A DNA stretch of 16,912 nt from Candidatus Colwellbacteria bacterium RIFCSPLOWO2_02_FULL_44_20b (GTDB taxonomy: Bacteria > Patescibacteriota > Minisyncoccia > UBA6257 > Colwellbacteraceae), in assembly GCA_001817765.1 (NCBI GenBank), contig MHIZ01000027.1, positions 17,451 through 34,362 of the forward strand, given 5' to 3'. The position numbers were made by a program, and so were the translations under genes. A model generated the notes under the pieces. The model was given only the letters and a program-made list of their open reading frames with translations, was not told the origin of the DNA and searched no databases. Shown piece after piece: positions 5,438 to 11,528 of the stretch; the first letter of the stretch is position 1, and each line of letters opens with the position of its first letter.

Positions 5438-6514
5438 TTATTCGAAACCAACTAGTTCGGGTTCGATTTCGATTTGAACACCGAACTTACTTTTGACGGT
5501 ACTTCGGATTTTTTCCACGAATTGCATCACCTCTTCTGCCGAAGCGTCATCGAAATTTGTTACGGCGAGGGTTTGTTTCGGCGAAGTACCGACTTTGCCG
5601 TCGCGGGTGCCCGGAGCAAATCCGGCACAGTGAACAAGACAGGCGGTAGCAATTTTTCGCTTTCCATCTTTTTCTTCCCAATTCCATTTACCACCACAAC
5701 ACCCTGGTTTACCTTCTTTTTCACGAAGTACGATTTCCTCAATCTTTTTGAATTGATCCTCACGAATAATCACGTTTTTGAAGAAGCTTCCAGCGTTTTG
5801 GTAATTTCCTTTTAGCAGTCCTTTTCCTGATCGAATTTCAAGTGTCGCTTGTCGAACTTTTTCAAGCGTCGGTTTTTTTCCTCTTGGATTTTTTATGGGG
5901 TCGACAAACCAATTTATAAGATCCTGGTACGTCACAGTCGGTTCGCTATGTGGTTTCAAATGAAACGTTACAGAAGTTACAATGTATTTTCCTTTTTCTG
6001 TCGTGTTAAAGATGCTTTTTCGATAACTAAAGCCGCAATCATCATTTTTCAGAACTTTTGGTGTTCTTGTTTTGATTTCAATCACTTTAACCTCAGTGAT
6101 TGTTTCGTGGACGGATTGACCATAGGCACCGATATTTTGGACTGGTGCGCCTCCAATTTTGCCGGGAATGCCTGAGAGACATTCAATACCCGCCCAATCC
6201 TTACGAACGCAGAAATCAACAAAACCATCCCATTCATTGCCTGCGCCAACAATTGCCGTAACTGTTTTCTCTTTTTCAATCGTACGCAATCCTTTTATCG
6301 CAACCGCAAGCACAAGACCGGGAAATCCTTTGTCACTTACAAGTACATTACTGCCGTCGCCTAAAACGTACGTTGGTACGTTTTTTTCTTCGGCGAAGGT
6401 TAGGGCTTCGATAACTTCTTCTTCGGTTTTTGCTTCAGTGAAGAATCGTGCCAGACCGCCGATTTTGAAGGTTGTCAGGTCCTTAAGAGATACGTTTTCC
6501 TTGATGTTAAGCAT
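5438..6514 (-). CDS. murB: UDP-N-acetylmuramate dehydrogenase
   Basis: Reduces UDP-GlcNAc-enolpyruvate to UDP-MurNAc with NADPH and FAD, the second committed step of peptidoglycan precursor synthesis in the cytoplasm. 358 residues. The FAD-binding PCMH half includes LGDGSNVLVSDKGFPGLVL (51-69) and SGIPGKIGGAPVQNIGAYG (114-132). Catalytic positions are visible: Arg165 in SYRKSIF, Ser243 in NAGSFFKN (proton donor) and Glu353 in EPEL. The overall pattern and length are those of the E. coli-like type I enzyme. A Cys-rich stretch (GCCGG, 271-275) precedes the C-terminal domain. A perfect TATAAT lies 6 nt before the ATG and no Shine-Dalgarno sequence is present, so translation is probably leaderless. 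No other mur gene is adjacent. Confidence 0.96.
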   Translation of the reverse strand: MLNIKENVSLKDLTTFKIGGLARFFTEAKTEEEVIEALTFAEEKNVPTYVLGDGSNVLVSDKGFPGLVLAVAIKGLRTIEKEKTVTAIVGAGNEWDGFVDFCVRKDWAGIECLSGIPGKIGGAPVQNIGAYGQSVHETITEVKVIEIKTRTPKVLKNDDCGFSYRKSIFNTTEKGKYIVTSVTFHLKPHSEPTVTYQDLINWFVDPIKNPRGKKPTLEKVRQATLEIRSGKGLLKGNYQNAGSFFKNVIIREDQFKKIEEIVLREKEGKPGCCGGKWNWEEKDGKRKIATACLVHCAGFAPGTRDGKVGTSPKQTLAVTNFDDASAEEVMQFVEKIRSTVKSKFGVQIEIEPELVGFE

Positions 6515-6520
6515 ATATTC

Positions 6521-6526
6521 ATTATA
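6521..6526 (-). promoter_or_regulatory. murB -10 element (leaderless start)
   Basis: Perfect TATAAT on the minus strand, ending 6 nt before the murB ATG, so transcription should start at or next to the start codon. The -35 at 17-18 bp spacing (around TCGAGT) is poor. Confidence 0.6.
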
Positions 6527-6603
6527 TTGATGTTTCTTAAATAACTCGAGGTTTTATGACCTTTCGGGGCACATCTTTCCATATATCGCTTCGTTGTGTC
6601 AAT

Positions 6604-6642
6604 AAAAAGAACCCTTAGCAAGGAATTCTACTAAGGGTTCTT
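6604..6642 (-). terminator. intrinsic terminator upstream of murB
   Basis: AAGAACCCTTAG (6607-6618) and CTAAGGGTTCTT (6631-6642) are perfect 12-bp arms with a 12-nt loop. On the minus strand the stem is followed by TTTTTATT. It ends transcripts coming from the small RNA/small ORF unit; the stop codon of the 58-codon ORF lies inside the 3' arm. Confidence 0.8.
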
Positions 6643-6791
6643 CCGGGTATTTCGTCGAGAACTCGTGGGTGCGGCGTGTACCAACTGTTCAGAATGTCTC
6701 GTTCTTCGGGTTTCAGTTTAGACCACTCTGTAAATTTCCTATCAATCTTGTGCCTCCAACTCCCTACGAGCGCCGCTAGAAATTGAAACAT
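6615..6791 (-). CDS. possible small protein, 58 aa, hypothetical
   Basis: The open frame from the ATG at 6791 begins MFQFLAALVGSWRHKIDRKF and continues with KLKPEERDILNSWYTPHP. The middle looks like a soluble helical protein; the last residues (RTLSRIPC) are encoded by the terminator stem. A longer in-frame start at 6875 would run through the structured RNA and is rejected. There is no Shine-Dalgarno sequence; TACATT lies 7 nt before the ATG and might give a leaderless mRNA. It lies between the terminator hairpin of the small RNA and the terminator at 6604. No family recognised; it could be non-coding sequence. Confidence 0.35.
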   Translation of the reverse strand: MFQFLAALVGSWRHKIDRKFTEWSKLKPEERDILNSWYTPHPRVLDEIPGRTLSRIPC

Positions 6792-6810
6792 ATTTTGGAA
6801 TGTACAGGAA

Positions 6811-6880
6811 TAAAAAGCCTGAAATGAGGTAGTGGCCTTCCCGCAAACGGGACTCGACCATTGGGCATACCCCACCAGGC
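6811..6880 (-). ncRNA. small structured RNA with intrinsic terminator
   Basis: The minus-strand RNA folds as a rod: GCCTG/CAGGC outer stem (6880-6876 with 6821-6817), GTGGGGT/ACCTCAT (6875-6869 with 6830-6824), an internal loop (ATGCCCAA versus CT), TGGTC/GGCCA (6860-6856 with 6837-6833), a small GAG/A loop, and TCCCG-TTTG-CGGGA. TTTTTATT follows the outer stem. Three G-U pairs on the minus strand become C/A mismatches on the plus strand, which fixes the strand. A TTGACA element lies just upstream, directly after the stop codon of the NqrB/FNR gene. It may be a free small RNA, or an attenuator for the small ORF at 6615-6791. Not recognised as a known class. Confidence 0.6.
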
Positions 6881-6884
6881 GATA

Positions 6885-6914
6885 CTATTAAAGCGTATAA
6901 GCAGAGGGTGTCAA
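6885..6914 (-). promoter_or_regulatory. promoter for the 6811-6880 RNA
   Basis: Minus-strand -35 is a perfect TTGACA (6909-6914), beginning 1 nt after the upstream stop codon. The -10 is weak: TAATAG (6885-6890) at 18-bp spacing or TTAATA at 17 bp. The predicted start falls at the first base of the folded RNA. Confidence 0.5.
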
Positions 6915-6915
6915 A

Positions 6916-8400
6916 TTACGTAAAACCCGGGAAGTAGTCGGTAATAATCTTGAGCTTTGGCACGCCTATCGCGGAAAGCATTTTTTTAAACGCCGTTACC
7001 ATAGCTTCCGGACCGGATATGTAGTAGACGTGATTTTTAAAATCTTTTACTTCTCTCTCGATGAATTCTTTCGTAACCACTTGGCCAACGATATATCGCA
7101 CTTTTAGTCCGATTTTGTCTTTCGCTTCGGAAAACAGTTCTTTATACGCTACTTCTTCTTCGGACTTTGCGGCGTAGAAAAGCGTAATATCCCTTTTTTC
7201 TTCTTTGTCTAGAAGATATTTCACCATGCTTCTGAAGGGCGTAACGCCTATTCCCCCGGCGAGAAAAACGAGTTTCTTGCTTTTGTCGCGCGGGAGCACA
7301 AAATCCCCGCCGAGCTGTCCCGCGAAAATAGAACTGCCACGTTCCATTTCAAGCAGGTGTTTTTTAAAACTCGAGGGTGGATTGTTGAACTTTACTCCTA
7401 GTTTGATCGTACCTTCAGTCGGAGACGAGGCAATTGTAAAATAGCGCCTGTTACCGCGTACGTCGGGTCTTTTATGAGGGAGTGTCCACTCAAGGTACTG
7501 TCCGGATTTGAAAGAAAATCTGCCATCGGGGTTAAAGATAAATTCGTGAACATTTTTCGAGATTTCTTTTCTTTCAACAAGAGACATTGAGAATTTTTTC
7601 CGCACGCTTGTTACGTACGAAAGTACATTCGAAATCATAAGCACGATTTCCGGAATTAAGACGATCGGCCCGATCTTGAAACTTACGTTCAATAATACTC
7701 CCGCAAGAGCGCCATAGGCGATGTGCAATTTTCTGGTTCCGGGGGTCGTCATCGGCTCTGTTAACATTATTGTCCCGAAAAAGAGCGTTGGTCCTATAGC
7801 GGAAAGAAGAGCCGACGGGTTTAGGAAAATCGCGCCAAAATGCACTCCGGTCAATGAAACTGAAACGAGCCACGCGCACGCAAATGCCGCGAACATCCAG
7901 AACCTTCTTATTTTTCTTATAACAAGCGCTCCGACGATGCCAATGAACGGTATCATCGTCGGATCGCCAACCCACCACACGGCTCCGCCGAGACCCGTTA
8001 CATATAGAACAAACGCGGAAAAAGCCGCGGGGTTAAAGATATGTTTGCGGGATGGCGCGAGCAGGAATTTTGAAGCCATCGCGATAGCACCCGCGAGCGC
8101 TATAATCGCCAGTTCTTTTGGGGACGACGCCGGCGAAAGGATCAAAAATAAAATCAACGCGGTGATGAGAAATGATTCAACGTTTACGGGAACCTTGAAA
8201 ACTTTTGAGAAAACAAGGTTCGATACGTACGAGCTGAGAAGCAACGAGGCGAGCGAATATATCATCGCGAGAATCTCCCACTCATATCTTAGATTGCCCG
8301 TCATTGTGAGAATGAACGAAACAAGAGTCAGGGCAATCAACCCGTACAGAACGAGCCGATACATTGTTATTGAATTCAAAAAGAGATCTACATGGTTCAC
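6916..8400 (-). CDS. NqrB/RnfD-like membrane domain fused to ferredoxin-NAD(P)H reductase
   Basis: 494 residues. The N-terminal half (about 15-262) is a polytopic membrane domain of the NqrB/RnfD type, with KHIFNPAAFSAFVL at about 119-132, HFGAIFLNPSALLSAIGPT at 187-205 and MLTEPMTTPGTRK at 212-224. The C-terminal half (about 270-494) is a ferredoxin-NADP+ reductase module: SGQYLEW (299-305), the FAD-binding RRYFTIASSP (318-327), the pyridine-nucleotide loop AGGIGVTPF (381-389), and ISGPEAMV (461-468), where the usual Cys of the CGP motif is Ser. It should pass electrons from cytoplasmic NAD(P)H to or through the membrane. The S-G-A-T flavin attachment motif of NqrB/RnfD is not visible. The GTG at 8400 is chosen because it lies 1 nt after the upstream stop; an in-frame ATG at 8364 is the alternative. 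Confidence 0.88.
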   Translation of the reverse strand: MNHVDLFLNSITMYRLVLYGLIALTLVSFILTMTGNLRYEWEILAMIYSLASLLLSSYVSNLVFSKVFKVPVNVESFLITALILFLILSPASSPKELAIIALAGAIAMASKFLLAPSRKHIFNPAAFSAFVLYVTGLGGAVWWVGDPTMIPFIGIVGALVIRKIRRFWMFAAFACAWLVSVSLTGVHFGAIFLNPSALLSAIGPTLFFGTIMLTEPMTTPGTRKLHIAYGALAGVLLNVSFKIGPIVLIPEIVLMISNVLSYVTSVRKKFSMSLVERKEISKNVHEFIFNPDGRFSFKSGQYLEWTLPHKRPDVRGNRRYFTIASSPTEGTIKLGVKFNNPPSSFKKHLLEMERGSSIFAGQLGGDFVLPRDKSKKLVFLAGGIGVTPFRSMVKYLLDKEEKRDITLFYAAKSEEEVAYKELFSEAKDKIGLKVRYIVGQVVTKEFIEREVKDFKNHVYYISGPEAMVTAFKKMLSAIGVPKLKIITDYFPGFT

Positions 8401-8401
8401 C

Positions 8402-8539
8402 TTAGAAATTTTCTTCGTTATTTATGCGTACGAATGCACTCTCAGCGAGGTGAGGATAGCACTTTGGACACGGATTGCTTCCTGTATATTTATGACCGCG
8501 GGTGCAGGTTTCTGGGGTTTTGATCGTTCGGGACTTCAC
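8402..8539 (-). CDS. 45-aa zinc-ribbon protein
   Basis: A short open frame from GTG 8539 reads MKSRTIKTPETCTRGHKY, then TGSNPCPKCYPHLAESAF, and ends NNEENF. Cys12, His16, Cys24 and Cys27 in a CxxGH-x7-CPKC pattern would bind one zinc; small proteins of this look (CxxGHxYxxSxxCPxC) recur in bacteria without a known role. It starts 18 nt after the HD gene stop and ends 1 nt before the GTG of the NqrB/FNR gene, so it is the middle gene of a three-gene operon. The start is uncertain, because no ATG or Shine-Dalgarno sequence is present and six in-frame codons separate GTG from the previous stop. It could serve as a small DNA- or RNA-binding protein (inference). Confidence 0.72.
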   Translation of the reverse strand: MKSRTIKTPETCTRGHKYTGSNPCPKCYPHLAESAFVRINNEENF

Positions 8540-8557
8540 TTGTATAGGGTACCAAGG

Positions 8558-9121
8558 CTATTTAGTAGATTTATAACGGTTCACGCCCCTCTGATATGAC
8601 TCAAGGAAAAGTTTGTCTAGTAGAGGACTAACACCTCGACATGCATCCGCAACTAGTTTTGCGCTCTCAATGTATTCTTCGCACTCTTTTAGCGTCATTT
8701 CATTTGTGGGGTCGTAGGCAAGTTGTCTCATGTTTGAGATTTGGTCGGCTATTTTTATTTTCTTTACGCTTGTATCTTCTTTACTAAGCCTTTCAACCTG
8801 TTGTGTCTTACGTTTTGCCAATGGCATTGTTTTAAATTCTTTAGGATCAGTAGTTCCTTTTACGATTTTACCGATTGTCTCTCCGAAATCTTTTACAATT
8901 TCGTTTAGAGTTATTGGTGTATCTTCAATGGTATCGTGGAGCCAAGCGGCGGCGATTTCTTCATCTGTTCCGCCGGAAATCCATACAAGATCTGCGACTT
9001 TTTGCATGTGTATAATCTGGGGTCGTTTCAGATTAGTAACCGTAATTGTGTAACATTCTTCAAATGCTTTAAGTGCAAATGCTTGTGCAAGAGGAATAAT
9101 GTTTTTTATTTCGATTTCCAT
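8558..9121 (-). CDS. HD-domain (p)ppGpp hydrolase-like protein (MESH1/SpoT type)
   Basis: 187 residues forming one HD domain of the RelA/SpoT hydrolase group (HD_4). Metal and catalytic residues are present in family order: His38 (RPQIIHMQKVA), His62-Asp63 (WLHDTIEDT), Glu66-Asp67, and Asp126 with Asn130 (KIADQISNM). The spacing agrees closely with MESH1 and the SpoT hydrolase domain. No synthetase, TGS or ACT domain is attached, so it would be a stand-alone small alarmone hydrolase, or a related nucleotide pyrophosphohydrolase. The cytoplasmic substrate is inferred, not shown. The ATG at 9121 gives a normal N-terminus for the family. First gene of an operon with the zinc-ribbon protein and the NqrB/FNR fusion. 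Confidence 0.88.
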   Translation of the reverse strand: MEIEIKNIIPLAQAFALKAFEECYTITVTNLKRPQIIHMQKVADLVWISGGTDEEIAAAWLHDTIEDTPITLNEIVKDFGETIGKIVKGTTDPKEFKTMPLAKRKTQQVERLSKEDTSVKKIKIADQISNMRQLAYDPTNEMTLKECEEYIESAKLVADACRGVSPLLDKLFLESYQRGVNRYKSTK

Positions 9122-9185
9122 CTTAAGAAGTTGTAAATAAAACTTACCAGAGTTTAGACTCTCTCATCAAGTACTAAGGTTTTGT

Positions 9186-9260
9186 TGGTGGACCTGACGG
9201 GACTCGAACCCGTGATCTTTAGTATGCCATACTAACGCTTTTCCTCTAAGCTACAGGCCC
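9186..9260 (-). tRNA. tRNA-Ala(GGC)
   Basis: The acceptor stem GGGCCTG/CAGGTCC carries the G3-U70 alanine identity pair. The D stem is GCTT/AAGC, the anticodon arm TTAGT-ATGGCAT-ACTAA (anticodon GGC), the T arm ACGGG-TTCGAGT-CCCGT, the discriminator A, and CCA is encoded (9186-9188). Its first ten bases are shared with the 3' end of the upstream HTH/LAGLIDADG-like gene, whose TAG stop is tRNA bases 8-10. Confidence 0.95.
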
Positions 9261-9940
9261 TCTATTGTTTCTAAAATTAACTTTGGGATTGTTTCAAGTT
9301 CTAATTGTATATCTGTTCTGCCGTATGTCACAACGCATACTCCTTTGTAGTCCTTTCTCTTTGTCGGTTTTCCTACTGTTCGCGGGTCAGGTTTTGTTTT
9401 ATAAAAATTGCCTCGTGGGATAGAGGTAACACGAGACCAATACCTTTGTAAAGCTTGAATATTTTGGTCGGCCCTATAGGATATTCGGCATTTCAAACTT
9501 CTAGGGTTAATACCGTAACAGATTCGAAGTAACTGAATATACAACTTTACGATTTTCTCATCGGAACTTCCCAACATTAACCCTCTATGGGACTTCCATT
9601 TTGCCCCTTCTCCTAGGTAGAGAATAGAAAGAACTGTTCTTAAGGCATCTTTGTTGCTTATTCTTTTGACGACTTGTTGATTGCTTTTTATGATTTTCTC
9701 AAAGAATTTTTCCCTTTTTATTTTATTTGACACTAAGGAATACTTTTGCGCCTTGCTGAGACTTTTTCGATTTAATTCCATTACTTTCTGTTCGTACCAA
9801 CCTGGTAACTCTACGTTATTGCACCAATCTGACAGTGTACTTTTAGGGACGATGATTCCAAGCGTTTTCTCTATTTCCGAATACGTCTTTCCTTGGGAAC
9901 GTAGTTCTCTTACTTCTATCCTTAGTGTTTTATCGTGCAT
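9251..9940 (-). CDS. HTH plus LAGLIDADG-like protein (putative homing-endonuclease relative)
   Basis: 229 residues. Residues about 5-45 form a helix-turn-helix of resolvase/transposase style (LRSQGKTYSEIEKTLG, then KSTLSDWC). A basic linker follows. About 100-225 hold a LAGLIDADG-like unit: LSILYLGEGAKWK (104-116, the core helix), LGSSDEKIVKLYIQLLRICYGI (123-144), and RYWSRVTSIPRGNFYK (166-181). This arrangement recurs in CPR and archaeal genomes and resembles WhiA-type domesticated homing proteins. Whether it cuts DNA or regulates genes is unknown; the acidic core residue of an active enzyme may be the Glu of LGEG. The stop codon TAG lies inside tRNA-Ala(GGC), so three codons and the stop overlap the tRNA. 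It stands apart from the operon downstream. Confidence 0.75.
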   Translation of the reverse strand: MHDKTLRIEVRELRSQGKTYSEIEKTLGIIVPKSTLSDWCNNVELPGWYEQKVMELNRKSLSKAQKYSLVSNKIKREKFFEKIIKSNQQVVKRISNKDALRTVLSILYLGEGAKWKSHRGLMLGSSDEKIVKLYIQLLRICYGINPRSLKCRISYRADQNIQALQRYWSRVTSIPRGNFYKTKPDPRTVGKPTKRKDYKGVCVVTYGRTDIQLELETIPKLILETIEGL

Positions 9941-10018
9941 CTTTTATTCTTATGTTACCACAAACCGCACGGCAGTACCTATCAATGTGATAAGTTCTGT
10001 TTAGTTTTATAAATCGAC

Positions 10019-10041
10019 CTTTATTTTTGGGAAAAATAAAG
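10019..10041. repeat. perfect 10-bp inverted repeat upstream of tRNA-Ser(UGA)
   Basis: CTTTATTTTT (10019-10028), GGG, AAAAATAAAG (10032-10041): perfect arms in the divergent region between the HTH/LAGLIDADG-like gene and tRNA-Ser. It is AT-rich with no following T tract, so it could be an operator rather than a terminator. No convincing -35/-10 pair for the tRNA was found nearby. Confidence 0.55.
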
Positions 10042-10072
10042 ATAGGATAGGAAACGTTAGGTTTCATCAAAC

Positions 10073-10162
10073 GGAGGCGTGGCCGAGTGGTTTATGGCGT
10101 TAGTCTTGAAAACTAATTGGTCCGAAAGGGCCTCGGAGGTTCGAATCCTCCCGCCTCCGCCA
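10073..10162 (+). tRNA. tRNA-Ser(UGA)
   Basis: The acceptor stem GGAGGCG/CGCCTCC, anticodon arm TTAGT-CTTGAAA-ACTAA (anticodon UGA), a long variable arm (GGTCC-GAAA-GGGCC), the T arm GGAGG-TTCGAAT-CCTCC, discriminator G and encoded CCA (10160-10162) are all present. The DUF817 start codon lies only 6 nt after the CCA. Confidence 0.96.
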
Positions 10163-10168
10163 GAACGT

Positions 10169-10981
10169 ATGGATTTATATCTCGAGAAACTCAAGGAAAA
10201 CGTTTATGAGGTTTTCCTATTTTTTATCAAACAGGTGCGTGCCTGTGCCTTTGCGGGATCATTTCTTGCGATTCTTTTTCTTTCCCATCATATAACTATT
10301 CCGGGGCTTTATCGTTACGATTTTCTTTTTCTTGCCGCTGTCCTCATTCAGCTTATTCTTATCCTTACAAAATTAGAGACCTGGGAGGAAGTTCGTTATA
10401 TTTTTCTTTTTCATATCATTGGTTTGGTTCTTGAGATTTTTAAAACCAACCCTTCAGTCGGCTCATGGAGCTATCCTGAACCCGGCATTCTCAAAATCGC
10501 TACCGTGCCTCTTTATAGTGGCTTTATGTACGCGGCGGTCGGAAGTTATATAAGCCAAGCGTGGAAGGTTTTTAACCTTCGGCTTTTGAATTATCCACGT
10601 TTGGCTTACGGATTGCTTTTGAGCGTACTGATTTATCTCAATTTTTTTACGAATCATTTTATTTATGACTTTCGCTACATTTTTGCCTTTCTCGTGGTTA
10701 TTCTTTTCTGGAAAACTGAGGCTTGTTACACAATCGCCACGGAAGAACGGAGGATGCCGCTTGTTCCCTCTTTTCTTCTTATCGCCTTTTTTATTTGGAT
10801 AGCCGAAAATATCGGCACGTATCTTGGCGCTTGGCAGTATCCTGAACAGCTTGTTACCTGGACGGCGGTTTCGATTCATAAGATCAGCTCGTGGTCGCTT
10901 CTTGTGATTATTAGCTTTATTGTCGTCGCGACTCTAAAGTACACGAGAGAGGATCGTGTTACCGAGTTTAAGAAACAGTAG
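10169..10981 (+). CDS. DUF817 family integral membrane protein
   Basis: 270 residues and about eight hydrophobic helices. Conserved DUF817 blocks are KTNPSVGSWSYPEPG (about 90-104), VPLYSGFMYAAVGSYI (about 109-124), and near the C-terminus AENIGTYLGAWQYP followed by W-x-x-V-S-x-H-K-I-S-S-W. The family (for example B. subtilis YoaT) has no known function. The ATG at 10169 is chosen because a longer in-frame start at 10079 lies inside tRNA-Ser and its N-terminus is only translated tRNA. With 6 nt between the tRNA CCA and the ATG there is no room for a separate promoter or Shine-Dalgarno sequence, so the gene is probably transcribed with the tRNA and freed by 3' processing, leaving a nearly leaderless mRNA. 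Confidence 0.87.
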   Translation: MDLYLEKLKENVYEVFLFFIKQVRACAFAGSFLAILFLSHHITIPGLYRYDFLFLAAVLIQLILILTKLETWEEVRYIFLFHIIGLVLEIFKTNPSVGSWSYPEPGILKIATVPLYSGFMYAAVGSYISQAWKVFNLRLLNYPRLAYGLLLSVLIYLNFFTNHFIYDFRYIFAFLVVILFWKTEACYTIATEERRMPLVPSFLLIAFFIWIAENIGTYLGAWQYPEQLVTWTAVSIHKISSWSLLVIISFIVVATLKYTREDRVTEFKKQ

Positions 10982-11008
10982 GGCTTGCGGGATTCTAAAT
11001 TTATTCGC

Positions 11009-11014
11009 TACTAT
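11009..11014 (+). promoter_or_regulatory. -10 of the protease operon (leaderless)
   Basis: TACTAT ends 7 nt before the GTG at 11022. A possible -35 TTGCGG (10985-10990) sits 18 bp upstream, just after the DUF817 stop. The spacing repeats the -10/start pattern of murB and the DUF5671 gene and supports the GTG start. Confidence 0.5.
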
Positions 11015-11021
11015 TGGGAAC

Positions 11022-11528
11022 GTGAAGAAAAATTTGAAAATAGAAATTTTAGGTTTAGAATCGACTCTATCAAGCGGTGGAAAATTTTTTGTTCTTGATA
11101 ACAACAATGCTTCTGTTGAGCCAGGGATGATTTGCCTAGTACCGAGTTCGATCAATGAAGAATCTTCCTCTGCTCTTGGAAAGAAGGGCTGTGTAGTTAG
11201 CCCCGATTTTTTTGAGTCGGCGACTCTCACGGGAGGCGAGGTATTTGCTGTTGAATTTGTTGACCCTGAGAAGAAAACTTCTTACAGTACTACGATCAGT
11301 GTCATTAAAGACAATACATCTAATTCTTTTACCTTGACTAGTTTTTCCAGTCACACGATTCACTTGAAAGAGGTTTTAACCAATTCGAAAAGCGCCTATA
11401 ATAGGTTTGAGAAACCTGCTGATCTTAACTCTGTAGTCCTTACTTTTGCTTTGTATTCTGCAGAGTTACCGGTTGAAAATCTTTCTCTAGATAGTGCTAT
11501 TAAAAAGAGTTTGAAAACGATGTCATGA
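11022..11528 (+). CDS. protease-associated protein of unknown function
   Basis: 168 residues from GTG 11022, not recognised. The sequence is rich in Ser, Thr and Val with many predicted beta strands (IEILGLEST, KFFVLDNN, PGMICLVPSS, GEVFAVEFVD, LTFALYSAELP). There is no signal peptide or membrane helix, so it is probably a cytoplasmic beta-sandwich-like protein. An in-frame ATG at 10956 would overlap the DUF817 3' end and is less likely. Its stop codon overlaps the ATG of the trypsin-like protease by 4 nt (ATGA), so the two proteins are made together. It could be a substrate, inhibitor or sensor partner of the protease (inference). Confidence 0.68.
   Translation: MKKNLKIEILGLESTLSSGGKFFVLDNNNASVEPGMICLVPSSINEESSSALGKKGCVVSPDFFESATLTGGEVFAVEFVDPEKKTSYSTTISVIKDNTSNSFTLTSFSSHTIHLKEVLTNSKSAYNRFEKPADLNSVVLTFALYSAELPVENLSLDSAIKKSLKTMS

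Noticed and set aside
7721..8599. 292-codon plus-strand frame
   Set aside because: It is a shadow of the NqrB/FNR gene; it lacks domain motifs, and the minus strand has clear FNR and NqrB signatures.
10079..10168. N-terminal extension of the DUF817 gene
   Set aside because: These codons lie inside tRNA-Ser(UGA).
10956..11021. Upstream ATG start for the protease partner
   Set aside because: It overlaps the DUF817 end; the GTG at 11022 has a -10 element at the spacing used elsewhere in the window.
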